DNA of 64,000 nt, taken from Acephala macrosclerotiorum (lineage: Eukaryota; Ascomycota; Leotiomycetes; Helotiales; Mollisiaceae). A model generated the notes under the pieces. The model did not search any database and was not told where the DNA came from. It saw nothing but the letters and a program-made list of their open reading frames with translations. Within the stretch, counting starts at the first letter, position 1; each line of letters starts with the position of its first letter. This document shows positions 45,924-59,135 of this stretch, in pieces. The stretch spans positions 62,001 through 126,000 of the forward strand of contig MU119331.1 in assembly GCA_014904845.1 (NCBI GenBank), in the 5' to 3' direction. The position numbers were made by a program, and so were the translations under genes.

Positions 45924-48679
45924 GTAATTAAAACGTTTATACAATTAGTGTAATTTTATATCAATAAAATGATTTTAAATTAAATTTTTCTTTGATTAAT
46001 ATAGTAGTATTTATAAATAATTCTATTTTTTTATAATAAAAACGATTTTGTTTTTTTAAATTAAAATATTTTTTAAATTGTCGAATTTTATATTTATAGT
46101 ATTTATATTTTGAATATAAAATAAAAAAAGTATATTTGTAGAAACAATGTAAAAAATAATAATATTTAATAGAATATCGATTCGAATAATTTTTTGCAAT
46201 AAAATAATATTTTTATTAAAACGAATTTTATGAGTTTCGATCGTAAATATATTTAATTGAACGCTAATATCAAGTTTTTATAGTACTATAAATTGCGATT
46301 AATCAATAGTTGATACTTTGACGATTTTATTGTTCGATATAATTCCTTGAAAAACTTTTGAAAAATATCGATTTTTAAAAATAAAAAATGAATATTAATT
46401 CGATTTAAATAATTCAAATTATAATAATAAAATATTGAATATATTTTCTTTCGTAATAATATAACGAGTAAACTAATTATTTAGAATAATTATTGTTTAC
46501 GTACTATCGATTTTTTTAAACTCAATAAAATAGTTTTTTGTTTTGTTTTTTATTTCTATATTTATTAGTAATTAATTAATTTTTATTATTTGATTATTTT
46601 TTAATAGACTTTCTATTTTCTCGATTTTAGTAAGAAAACTCTAATAATAAATTGTTGTAATATTTCGATTTATCGTATATTGAATTTATTATTGAAATTT
46701 TGTATATACTTATTATCGCTTTTTTATTGTATATTTTATTGATTAGTATTTCGATTTACTACAAATATAGTATTTCTTTTGATATAATCTTTTTTGAAAT
46801 CTATGATTTTTACGATATTTATTTCGAAAGTTTTTTCGATTTCGATATTTTTGATTTTGTGTTCGATTGCGTTTTTTGTCTCGTTTTTTATAAATACGAT
46901 CGATTTAATTTTAATCGAATTCGTTTTTTTTTTGATTTTGAAAAGTAGAATTTAAATTATATTATTGTGTTTCACGTGATCGCGTTACAATGTTTACTGT
47001 TAATCGCAATTCAATGTAAACGCTTTTAAAAATATTAATAAATTTGTAAAAAATAAAATTGCATTTTTTAATATTTTAATAAATACTAATAATTTGATTT
47101 CGCAAACTATATTTTGTTTGATATTTCGATAATAAATTTAATTGAATTTTTTGAAATTGATCGAAGAATATTTATAAGTATTTTAATTTAATTTTTATTA
47201 AATTAATTGTAATAATTTTTACTAAAATTGTTTCTTTTTATAAAAATATATATAATTAGCGATTTTTTTTAGTCTCGAAATGGATTTTTATTATTATTAT
47301 TAGTGTAGTAAAATTGAAATTTTTTCTTAGAAATCTATTGAAATAAAACGCGTTTGTACGTTTTATAAAATTAATAAAAAATATTTTATCGTATTAATTT
47401 TGAGATAATTCGATTTTATTATAGTAATTATAAAATATCGATAATTTGCAATTAAAAATATCGTATAATTTTTTATTATACTTTTTATTATCGATGTAAA
47501 TTTTTATTAAATTCGTAAGTAATTTAATAAAAATATTCTATAGATTATTATATTGATTCGATTATTATTAAAAAGATTACTAGTAAATATATTAAGTATT
47601 TTATATAATACTAAGTAAATTCGTATTTATAAAGAAAATTGCAATAAAAAGAATATAAAAAGTATTTATAAGAATAATCGTATTTGTAGTAAGAAAATTC
47701 GTATTAGTAATTGAAATCGTAAAAATAATTATATTTTGATTATTGAATATTAGTATTAAAATACTTTGATTTACTAATTAAATTAATCGATTTTATTAAG
47801 AGAAGAAATCTCTATTTTTCAATTGATCGACGATTTTTGTTTGTATTTATTTATAAAACTCTTTTTATTAAAAAACTTTTTTCAAATTATTAATAATAAA
47901 TTTTCTATTTTTCGATATTTAGACTTTATAAATGCGTAAAAAGTCTTGTAAACGACGCATAAAATCTTTGTGTATTAAACGTAAAATTTTTTGCGAACAA
48001 TTTTTAAAATTTTTTTAAAAATATTTTTATAAATTGCGATTAAAGTTTTTTTTTTTTTTATATATTTTAAAGCGATAAAAAATATATTTATTTAATATTG
48101 TTTTATTGAGATTTTTATTGTTCGTAAAATCGAAGTCTTTTTTTTATTTGTTTTTATCGTAAAAAAATTTAATTTTAAATAAATTCGCTATTTTGAGAAA
48201 TAATTGTACAATAAATAATAGAAAAATTGAAAGTTTTAATTCGAGTTCAAGTAAATATTATTATTGATATTTATGCGCTTTTAGTCAAATAATAAGTAAA
48301 AACGTAAAAAATTTTTTGAAAGTTCGTTTTTAATGTAAATTCGAGTAAATTAATACAAACTTAGAATTGTTTTTGTGTTTTTTTATTCGTTTTTCGTAAA
48401 CGTTATTGTTTTGCGTAGTAAACGCAAATTTGAAAAATAGATACAAACTTAAAATCGTTCTCGTATTGTTTTTTTTAAGTTTTTAATAATCTCGATATTT
48501 TCGGCGCGTTTTTATAAGAGAGTTTTTATAGATTCTCGTTTTTTCGAAAGTACGTTAATTATTTTAAGTACTTTTTTACAAAGAGCAAACTATTTAAAGA
48601 ATTTATTCTCTTTTGTAAATCAATTTTTTCTAAGTAGAAATCTAATTATTCCGTGATTAATTGAACAATTACTAATTAG

Positions 48680-48887
48680 TATTAGTATTACTAGAGATAT
48701 TTATTACTAGTAATAGACTAAAAACGAAATAAACAAATAAATTGAATAATTCGTTAATTGATTGATTTTTTTAAATCTAGTAAATGCGCAAAAGTTGAAA
48801 GATATAATCTCAACTCTAGCGCAAGCGGCGCTAGTCCCGATCTGGCATAGTGCCGCACGTGACTACTAAACTAATATTGTACTCATA
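48680..48887 (-). repeat. Copia LTR, right copy (5' LTR, 208 bp)
   Basis: Better preserved than the left copy. It contains TCTAGCGCAAGCGGCGCTAG and GATCTGGCATAGTGCCGCAC and ends ATTGTACTCATA, followed at once by the target duplication TATTC. Confidence 0.85.
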
Positions 48888-51439
48888 TATTCAAAGAAAT
48901 GTAATAAAAATCAACGCTATATACAACGATTAATAAAACGAGTAATATTATTTCAAGTATTTCGAGCGAATAAAAAACAAAAAAATCGATCTTTTTATTA
49001 ATTACTTTTTCGTAAATCGTTGTCTATTTATAAATGAATTAATTAATCGTGAATATTACTATTGAAAAAACGATTAATAATATTATAATTTTTAGAATTA
49101 TAATTGATTTTTACGATCGTTTATATTTAAAAACAATTAATATTAATATAATTAAATTATAAAACAAATAACTAGAAAACTTTTTAATTACAATTTCGAT
49201 AAACGCTTTAAAAATATATAAAAAATTCAAAAATCTATTCAATTTATTATTCAAAAAAAAAGTAAAATTAACGTTAATAAAAAAATTTTAAAAAAATCAA
49301 ATTTATCGTCGTATATTTTCAACGATAACAATATTAACGTTCAAAGTTTTAATAAAACGATTATTAATAAATTCTACGAAAAATTGTCGATAAATATAAT
49401 AATAATAAATATAATAATAATAAATAAATCGAAAAACAAAATTCAAAGTACACAAAAAAACTTTCAACGAAAAATAAAAACAAAAAAAAAGTACTTAAAA
49501 ATCGAATCGTAATAACAAATTTTACAAAGCGTTCAAAACGAAAAACAAAAAAAAATAAACGTAAATCAATTGAAAAATGAAATTTTGAAATAATAATTTA
49601 ATACTAAAAATAATAATTTTATTAATAAAATTCTATCGCGAAAACTCTTTAAAAATATAGTATTATTTTTAAAAATTTAAAAAAGAATAAAAATAATTAT
49701 TAATATTTTAAAAATATTGAATTTTATTATAATAATTATTAATTAATAATAAAAAAACAATATTTATTATTTGATTTTAATAGATATTAAAATCGTTGTA
49801 ATAAAAAAAATACTAAAAATCGTTAATTTTATAAAATAATTTTTTCAAAATTTCTATAAAATGTTTAAAAAAACAAATTAATTTATTTTTATTATTAAAA
49901 ACTTTGTAATACTCGAAATTAATCTCGTAAAAATCGATTTCTCGTTATTAATTAAAAAAAAACATATTATTATTACTTTTAAATTATATTTTAATTTGTT
50001 TAAATTAATTAATTCGAACGAAAAATACAAAATATTAAATATTGAAATAAAATATTATATTGTTTTTACGTATATAATTCGAAATTTTAATAATATTATT
50101 ATAAACGTCGAAAATTTTTAATTATTTATTATTATTAAATAAAATTTCGAATTCGTCGAAATAATAATTATAAAAATAAAAATTAAATATAGAATCAAAT
50201 ATAAATTTTTTTTTTTTTTATAAATAATACAAAAAAATTTTTTTTAAAATAATTATTCGTTATTATAATAAAAATACAAATTAAATACAAAAATAATAAT
50301 TTGTAAAATAATATATTTTAAGATTTTAAAGATTTCAATTCTATTTATACGATTATAATTGTTTTTTTTTTGAAAATTTATTTGTATTAAATTATTAGAA
50401 ATCGTTATATTCGTATATATTTTCAAATTGAAAAAACATTGAAAAAAAAAATATAATACGAGAAATTAAATATTAATATTATTAAAAAACAATATAATAC
50501 TAAAATTTGTAAACGGTTTTTATATTCTAATAAATTTCTTTTTATTTTTAATTTTTTATTAAATACTTTTAATATTATTTTATATAAAATAAATACGATT
50601 AAAATAAATATTATTAATTCAAAAAAAAATATAAATGAAATAATACAAAAAATGAAATTATTTTTTTCGATTTTTTATAAAACGTTTTTTTTTTTAATAA
50701 AAAGAAAATAAACGAAATTTTGAATAAAAAAATTTTTAATAAAAAAGTAAAAAAATATTTTTTTATAATAATATTATTATTTTTAAATGCGAACATTATA
50801 AGAAAATATTTAAAAAACGATATAAAATATTAATTATTTTATTTTATTAAAAAAAAATAAAATTAAAAAATTTTCAAATATAAAAACAAAACAAAAATTC
50901 GAATAAAAAAAATAGTTTTATTATTAAATAATTTCAATTTAAAATTATTTAATATAAACGTTAATACAATATATAAATTCAAGTTCAAAAAAATACGATT
51001 TATCGATTTAATCGATGAAATTGAAAAAATTTTTAAAAAATAAAAAAATTGATTTAAATGATTTAAAATATAAAAAATATTTCAAAAGTATATTAAAAAA
51101 TATATAAAATATTTATTATTGCGAATTATTTTAATATTAAAAAAATTACGATTTATTTTTAAATGATTAATATTTCTATTTATTGAAAATTAATTATAAA
51201 AATTTGAAAAAAAAAAATTCGATAAAATAATATTTAATCGTAAAAAGATAATAATATTTAATTGAAATTTTTTTTTTAAAATCTATAAAAATATTAATTC
51301 GCTTATTCGTATTAAAACAATTTAATATATAATATAATAAAAAAAAAGTTTTTATTGTTTTAAAATTTTGTTTTCGATTGTAATAAAAATACTTTAAAAA
51401 CGACTCGATTACAAAATACTCGAAAAAAGTAATAATTCT

Positions 51440-54270
51440 TATCGAAATTTATAATTTCTAATCGCAAAAAAAATCGTTAAAATTTATCGATTAATTAACG
51501 CGATTATAAAAATAAATTCGATTACTTTAAAAAATATTAATATATTTTTTTCTATAAATAAATTTTTTAAAAAATTTATTAAATATTTTTACGTTTTTTT
51601 AATAAATTTCTTTTCTAAATACGATCAATTTACATTAAACGTTCGAAATAGAAATATAATTATTTTTATAATTTTATTAAAATTTCTACGAATAACAATA
51701 TTATTTCAAAAAATAATTAATTTTATAATTTAATTTATTCGAATTATTATAACAATTTTAAAAAACGTATTTTTCAAAATCGCAATATTATTTTTAAATA
51801 ATATAAAAATTAAAAAACTTTATACGAATTATAATAATAAATTAATATTTTCAAAAATTTATCGATTCGTTTTTAAATATATTCAAAATTTAAATAAAAC
51901 GTTAAATCGAATTAAAAAAATTTAAACTTATATAAAATTTAAATTACAATTTTATTAAAATGAAATAATTATTATTAATTTCATTTACAATTTTAAAAAA
52001 CGTTTTTTTGAAAATATAAAAATTATTAAAATTTTAAAATAAATTAAATATAATAATATTTTTAAAATTAAAATTTTTATTAGAATTTGTATTTATTATA
52101 AAATATAAATTTAATATTTTAATATTATTATTAAATCGTTATATCGATTGATTAAAAAAAACGAATTTTTCGAATAAGAAAAAAAATAAAAAATCGCTAT
52201 AGTATTTTTATAAAATAAACTTACGATAATTTTAATATTTTGTAAAATTTATTACGATTTTATAAATAAATAAAAAATAATTATTTTAAATATCGATATT
52301 AATTAATAAAAATATAGAAAAATATTCGATTAATATAACGACAAAAAATAAAAACGAGTAATTCAATACAAATTAAAACTTTAAAATATTATTAAACGAA
52401 ATTATAATACGACAAAAAGAAAATATCGAGAAATTTTAAAGTACTTTCGCAAATTACAGTTTTAATTATATAATATTTATTTTATTTTTGAAACGAATAC
52501 TAATATATTCGTCGTTCAATTAAATCGAATAATAATAAATTTTTTTAGTATTTTAATTACTCGTTAATTTATTTAAATACAATTATTCGATTTTGAAATC
52601 AAATATATTAAAAGAAATATTTATACTACTATAAACGAATTATTCAAAAAATCGCGAATAAAAACGACAATTTAAAAAAAAAAATAAATATCAATAAATT
52701 TATTATAATCGAATTTGATTATATTGAAATAATTTTAATCTCAATCAAAAAACGTAAAATTAATCGAAAAATTGAAAATAAATTATTTATAATTAAAAAT
52801 AAATACATAAAACGAAAATATTTATTTGAATTATTAAATTAAATTTAAAAAAATTCTTTCAAACTCAATATTTTTAATTTTCAACTTTCGATATCAATCG
52901 CATTTTTCGTATATATTATATTAATCGCTTTTTTTGAAATCAATAAATTATTAAATAATAATAATAATAACAATACTATTTTTTTTTTTAATAATAATTA
53001 TTCGAATTATTTTTAAAATATTATTTAATATTTAATAACTTTAAAACAATTAAAATAGTTTTTAAAAATAAAATTTCGTAAATTAATTCGAAAATTTATT
53101 AATTATAATATTCAAAATAAAATACTATAAAAAAATTTTATTAAATTTTATTTATCTCGATTTATTTTAAACGATTTAAAATAATATATAATAATTATAA
53201 TTAAATTATATAATAAATTCGAATATATTAAAAAAAAAAATATTTATTATCAAATAATTAATTAGTATTATTAAAAGAAATATTATGAAAACGTTCGAAA
53301 TTTTATAGTAAATTATAATAATTATCAATATAAAAACAAAAAAAAATACGAAGAAATTTTATATTTTTAGAGAATAATTTTATTATTTTATTGTATTAAA
53401 ATAAATATAATTAAATTCTCGTAATATAAAATATTCGATAGTTTGATTATAATATAAAATGATTTTTTCGATTGAATTGAAATTAAATTAATAAAGAATT
53501 CGATTTTTAAAAAGATTATTAAATTTATTTATAATAATATTATTTGTAAATATAATGTTTTTAATTATATAAAATTGAATAAAAAGTTCGAATTTAAAAA
53601 AATTATTATTAAAAAATTAAATAAATTCAAAATTAAACGAATTATTATCTTTGTATATAATTTGAAAACAAATAAAATAATTAAATGAAAATATTAATTT
53701 ATTATTATCGTATTGATTATTTTGATAAAAAGAAATAAAAAAAATTAATTAAAACATTTATTAATTGTTTTTTTTGCGAATCGAACGACTATTTATAGAT
53801 TAATTAAATATACGCTATTTTATATAATTTATAGTAGAGAAATTGTTTTATTTATTAAGATTTGATTTTTTATTTAAAAAACTTTCAATTGAAACGAAGT
53901 ATATAATCGAATGAAATTTTTTGAATTGAGAATTAAATAAATTAAAATGCGAAACGAGAATATAGAAAAATCGAAATTGAAAAAAGAGTATAATCGTAAA
54001 TAAAATCAAATATATTTCGATGTTTATTATTAAATATAAAAAAAATTAATTCGAGAAAAAGATTTCGTTTTAATATATAATATTAAATTTATTGATTAAA
54101 ATATATTTAAGAATATTAAATTGTTGTACAAATAATTAAATCTATATTAAATTCGTTAAATAAATTAATTGAAAAAAAATTATTTATTCGAAAAAATAAA
54201 CGAAATAATAATTCGAAAATTATATATTAAAAATCGTTTAAAAAAATTCGTTAAAAAAAATAAATATTAA
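51440..54270 (+). pseudogene. Gypsy-type pol relic: RT, RNase H, integrase C-terminus
   Basis: Ignoring stops, successive + strand blocks follow a fungal Gypsy polyprotein. RT: KYDQFTLNVRNRNIIIF and FLRITILFQ (about 51615-51720), then AILFLNNIKIKK (51782-51817) where FLDDIGVKG is expected, then YRFVFKYIQNLNKTLNRI and FIRICIYYKIWI-like sequence to about 52270. RNase H: ETNTNIFVVQLNR, then IQLFDFEIKYIKRN (about 52490-52680). Integrase C-terminus: YTLFYIIYSREIVLF, RIKQIKMRNENIEKSKLKKE, then IKNRLKKFVKKNK (about 53777-54270), close to the family ending GNRLKKF. The catalytic Asp-Asp has become Asn-Asn and stops replace Trp and Gln codons throughout, so it is dead. Confidence 0.8.
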
Positions 54271-55102
54271 AATTTTTTGAATAATAATAAAAACGAGAAT
54301 ATTATTGAATTCGTTAATTTTAATAATAATAAAAATACAAATATAAAAAAAAAATAATTAAAAAATTTCGTAATAAATAAAGTATTTAAAAAATTGAAAA
54401 AAAAATTAAAATTGTAATTCGTGTTTTTGAATTTAACGAAATTGAAAAAAATAAATATATACGATTTTTTAAAAATTGAATAAATAAAAAGAATTCGTTA
54501 AATTTCGAGATAATAACGATTTTTTAATTGAAAAAAAATTATTTCTTTTTTTTCTATTTATAATAATTTTATTTTTTTATCGATTTTTTTTAAAATATTT
54601 TTATTTATTTTAATAAACTCTATTTATACTTTGAAAAAAAAATTTTTTTTTTATTGTAATTAGAACGATTTTATTATATGAAAAGACGAAATTGTATTAT
54701 TTTTTTTTTTTTAAAAAATTTTAAAAAATTTTGATTTTTAAAATCTATAAAAAATATTTTTTAATATATTCGAATATTTTTAAATATATTTCGATACATT
54801 TAAATATATTTCGATTATATTTAATTACATTCAAATTGTATAAACGTTTATTAATACAATATTTACTATAATTTATAAAAAAACTTTTTTCAATTTTTTT
54901 TTTTTTTTTTCTTAAAATTTTTCAATTACAATTTTTCAATTTTATATCAATTTAAGAATTATAACTTTTTTTTAATATTATTTATTTTATTTTTTATTTT
55001 TTTAAAATTTTAATTTGTATTATTTTATATACAAATAATTTTATTAATTGAATATATTTTATTTATTTAAATATTTCGCGATAATTTTTTTTAAAAATTT
55101 AT

Positions 55103-55114
55103 NNNNNNNNNNNN
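55103..55114. other. Assembly gap (12 N)
   Basis: Twelve undetermined bases within poly-A/T sequence. The true distance here is unknown, so element lengths spanning this point are uncertain. Confidence 0.99.
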
Positions 55115-56402
55115 TTTATTTTTTTTTTTTTTAAAATTTATTTAATATATTTTATAAAAAATCAATATAAAATTATTTATTTAAAAGTTTTAAAATTTTT
55201 TATTTAAAATTAATATTACAATATTTTAATTATATATATTAATATATTTTAAAAAATTTTCTTTGTAAAAACAAACAAATTTCGCAATTTTCAATTATTT
55301 AAAATATAAAAATATTTATTTACTTTTTTTATATAATTTTTTTATAAATATAAAAATTTATAATTTTTTTTGATTTTATTAATAAATTTTTTTTTTTCAA
55401 ATTTATACGTTTTTTATTTTTAAAATTCGATCAATTTATTATATTATTTTTCTATATACAAATTTTACAATTTCAATTTTTATTTTCGAAATTTTTATAA
55501 TATTATTATTATATTTCAAAAAAATATTTTATTAAATTTTGAAAGTACAAATTTCATACATAGAAAATAAAATAAAAATAATTATAATACGTTTATATAA
55601 ATCGTATAATACAATTTCGATAATTTATAGAAAATTATTAATAAATTACTATTTGAAAAAAAAGTAATTATAATTAGTAATATTAATAATAAATTTATGA
55701 AAATTAAAAACGTAATAAAAAAAGTTTTAATTGAATAAAAAAAGAGAATTGAAAATAGTATTATTTTGAAATTTTTTAAGAAAATTTTAAAATAGTATAT
55801 AATTTTAAATAAAATTTTTTTTTTAAAATAAATAAAATTAAAAAATCGCGTATCGCGTTTTAATAAGTTTAATTTAATTTGATTAAAACTTTTAATAATA
55901 TATTTAAATATTATAATTAAAAAACTTTTTTTCGAATTTAAATATTTTAATAATTTATTGAAAATTTTATTGATAGATTTTACAATAAATATATATATTA
56001 AAAACTCGAGTAAATATTTCGTATAAAACGTTTTATATTTCGTGAAATTATTAGAATTATTAATATGATTATTATTAAAAGAAATAAAGTTTATAGTATA
56101 TTATTTATAAGAATATTTTTTCGATTTATTGATTACAAAAAAACGTTAATATATTTAAAAAATGCGAATAACGATTTAATAATTACAAATTTAAATAAAA
56201 TAAACTTAAAAAAATTGCGTTTTATTTTTTACTTTTACGAACTTTTAATAATTAGAAAATATATTAAAAAACTTTTTTCGATTTTTGCGAATAAATTTAA
56301 AAAATAATCGATTATTATTATTAGTAATATAAATATTCAAAGTACTAAATCTCAAAAAATTATTAATATTAATATTTTATTTCTTCAAATAATTTTATTA
56401 AC

Positions 56403-56455
56403 TGATAATAACAATAACGATAACGATAATAACGATAATAATATTATTATTATTA
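56403..56455. repeat. AAT/GAT/AAC trinucleotide repeat
   Basis: An imperfect trinucleotide run (GATAATAACAATAACGATAA and on, then ATTATT) inside the RIPped block. In frame it would encode Asn/Asp and then Ile, so it may mark a decayed low-complexity protein segment. Confidence 0.5.
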
Positions 56456-57665
56456 GTTTTTCTATACAAAATTTTTTATTTTCTCAAATTTCTCAAATCT
56501 TTCAAACTTTTCAATTTATTTTTCTTTTTATTTCAATCTCTATATCAATCAAACTTAAAAAATCTACTATCGATAATAAAAAATACTACAATATATTTAC
56601 GTTTATATCAAAAAAACATAAAATTATTACTATTTTATCGCAATTTAATACTATTCTATTTTAATCAATTCGCGAATTTTAATCAAATAATATACATCCA
56701 ATAATTAATTACACGTACAATATAAATAATACTTAGAAATTAAACGTTATTTTTTTTAATATTTTAAATTTTATTAATCGCATTAAAATTTTAAATACTA
56801 TTTACAATATTTACAAATATTCGTTTATTAAACAATTTTATTGAATTCATTATATAATATTTTACAAAAATTTCAATTTATATTTTAAAAACAATAAAAA
56901 ATAAATTAAAATTATAAAAATACAATTATTTAAAATTTATAAATTGTACATTGAAAAAAAAAGTTTTTAATTCGTTTAAATTTATTTTAATACTCGTTTT
57001 TAATTTATAAATATTTTTACTATTTTTTAATATAAATAAAAAATATTAATAAAAAATCGATTCTAATTTTTACAAATTTTTATCGTTTTTATATTTGTTT
57101 TTTCGATTAAATCGTTTATTGATTTAAAAATTGTAATAATTTTTATTTTATAAAATTTTTTTAAATAAACGAAAAAAAAAAAATATTTTATTACTTTTTT
57201 TTAAAAAAATTAATATATTGAAATTTTACTATTAACGAACTTTTTTCAACGAATTTTTTTTTCTATACAATACGTATTTTCTTTTTATTATCCAATTTTT
57301 ATAAATAGATTTCAAATTGTAATTATTATTTTATCGATTTTTTAAAAAAAAAAAAATTTATTTCGTTACTTTTTTTTAATCTATTAAATTCTATTAAAAC
57401 AATAAAATTAATTAATTTTTTTACGAAAAAAAAATAAATATATTTTAAAATCTAGATTTATTATACGTTAAATTTTTTTTTTTTAATAAATTTCAAATAA
57501 TTTATTCGTGATTTAACGATTATAAAAAAACGATAAATTAATTATTTCGATTTTTTAAAAAAAACTATTTAAATAAATTTTTTTTTTAGTACTAAAAATC
57601 GAATTTTAATTGAAAATCTTTTAAAATAAATTTAATTAAATATTATAAAAAAAAAATCTCAAAAA

Positions 57666-57896
57666 TTGAAATTATATATCTATAAAACAAAAACTTTTAT
57701 CGATCGAAAATACGTCGAGAATTTCAAGAACTTTAATTTTTTCATTTTACTTCTCGTGAATTTGGTATTTGTTAATACTAACGAAAGAATCATCGACGAT
57801 ACTATCTACGAAAAACTCAAAAAAATTCATAATAAATTTCGAACTTTTTTCGAAAATCGATTTCAAGAATTTTTTAACGACGAATCTTTTTTTTAA
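57666..57896 (+). pseudogene. Unidentified relic with a 76-codon open frame
   Basis: The frame is open without a normal ATG start and reads KTFIDRKYVENFKNFNFF, NERIIDDTIYEKLKKIHN and FRTFFENRFQEFF. Base composition is less skewed than in neighbouring sequence. Other blocks downstream (KFFFRYEIERLVISIEND, about 58110-58170) could belong to the same former protein. I do not recognise it. It lies just before the LTR at 58445. Confidence 0.35.
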
Positions 57897-58444
57897 TAGT
57901 GTTTAATTTGAAAGAGTCAACGTAATCTTCGATATAATCTATTGCACGAAATCTTTAAATCATTTTATTGTTCGATATAAAATTTCTTAATAATTAAATT
58001 ATTAGAATTCGTTTAATAATAAACATTTGTATACTTATTAATAAAAACAAATTATAATTCAAATTAAACTAGTTTTTCGGTATTTTGAGATAAAAAAAAT
58101 AAAAATGTTTTTTAGTAATAAATTTTTCTTTAGATACGAGATTGAGAGATTAGTAATATCTATAGAAAATGATTAGAAGTATTTGATTATTTCTAACGAT
58201 AAACTTGAGTTTGAAATTCGTTTACCTTTTTTTTTTTTTATTAAGTTTTAAAAAGAAAGAAAAACAGACTACAGAAAAACTTAATATTAATAGAAATATT
58301 AAAAAAATTATTAGATTTTTAGAGAAAAACAACGATAATTTGAGAAATTTCGAACTTTGAATTCTTTGCTTAAAGCGGGTCTTTTTTATTTTTCTAGCTT
58401 TTTTTTTCGAGGCTCGGGACGAGCTCGTTATATGGGAAGACGAT

Positions 58445-58703
58445 TGTAGTAAGGCTATATGCTTTCTCTTCAAAAATCCTTGTAAATAGCTAGTTTCGAA
58501 AGCAGTACTGATCACGTGTTTTTTAGTACATAAAAAGCTTTCGCTCACCATAGACTAATCAACAACCCTTTCTACTTCTACTTTGACTGATTGATTGATT
58601 GATTTACGGATTGCGAATTACTTCGAATGAGTCTAGCCCACTGGCTAAGACGAACTGACCTACGGTTGGGCCTTTTTGCTTTGTGCTCCATTGCCCTTCT
58701 ACA
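58445..58703 (+). repeat. LTR family 1, copy 3 (well preserved, 259 bp)
   Basis: Begins TGTAGTAAGGCTATATGC and ends GCCCTTCTACA; TGTAG and CTACA form a short terminal inverted repeat, as LTR ends do. A purine-rich GGGAAGACGA directly precedes it, as a polypurine tract precedes a 3' LTR, which agrees with the + orientation of the Gypsy pol relic. It marks the right edge of the AT-rich block. The next four bases are CTAT. Confidence 0.75.
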
Positions 58704-59135
58704 CTATCAATACTCCAAAAGTTCCTCTCTTAAAACATCAGCTTTAAAATTTAGTAAAGGGGTTGGGTTGGCAAACAGACTCGAGCACCGATTTCCTTCT
58801 CCTGGAGATACGTATTTTCCGCAAACGCAACGACAACTCAATCTTCGCCAAATCATGAGGCTGTGGCAAGAGTAGAAGGATTGAAAGGTCAACTTCAGGG
58901 AGGTCGGAGTATATATACTGCTCTCGCTAGAGAGATCTTTTCGTAGGAGGAGGTGGGGCACGTGACTAACGTTCTTCCAGGCCTTGACTTTCAGCTTCAA
59001 TGTCGGGGCTATATTGATGAATATCTCGCATTGTGATGCATCGGCATCATATCGTACATATATTGATGATCATACACTCATATCTAAACAAATATCCTTA
59101 TATCCAACCCCACCCATCAAATTTTCTCGAACGCC
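58704..59135. other. Spacer between the LTR and the ATPase gene
   Basis: Composition returns to normal. No gene seen; it likely holds the 3' UTR of the minus-strand ATPase gene. Confidence 0.5.

Larger units (their letters stand above)
42284..48887 (-). mobile_element. Copia-like LTR retrotransposon, RIPped (6604 bp)
   Basis: Two 208-bp direct repeats (42284-42491 and 48680-48887) bound the element, and TATTC flanks it on both sides (42279-42283 and 48888-48892), a perfect 5-bp target duplication. The LTR ends read TATT...ATA where TGTT...ACA is expected, which is what C-to-T change at CpA on both strands would give. Protein relics run on the minus strand in Copia order: an integrase-side block (45250-44987), then reverse transcriptase (about 43805-43680). 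A purine-rich AAAGAAAGAA (minus strand) lies just inside the left LTR, as a polypurine tract would. A solo LTR of another family interrupts it at 45666. Confidence 0.8.
38881..58444. repeat. 19.5-kb RIP-degraded, AT-rich block
   Basis: Nearly all A/T with scattered CG and islands of normal sequence at LTR copies (about 42.4, 45.7, 48.8 and 58.5 kb). Gene-sized open frames are absent. Retroelement protein traces can be read in single frames if stops are ignored, with Gly to Lys/Arg/Glu, Asp to Asn and Trp/Gln to stop changes, as C-to-T decay on both strands predicts. It holds a Copia-like element, Gypsy pol remains and several LTRs, listed separately. About 49-51.4 kb and 54.3-58.2 kb contain no relic I can name. 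It is probably silent heterochromatin. Confidence 0.9.

Noticed and set aside
46700..46948. 82-codon Phe/Tyr/Ile-rich open frame in the AT block
   Set aside because: Its composition is what A/T-rich DNA encodes by chance; no domain and no link to neighbouring relics.
38881..58444. CRISPR-like or mitochondrial DNA origin for the A/T-rich block
   Set aside because: No regular spacer-repeat pattern, no mitochondrial genes, and clear nuclear retroelement relics with RIP-type decay.
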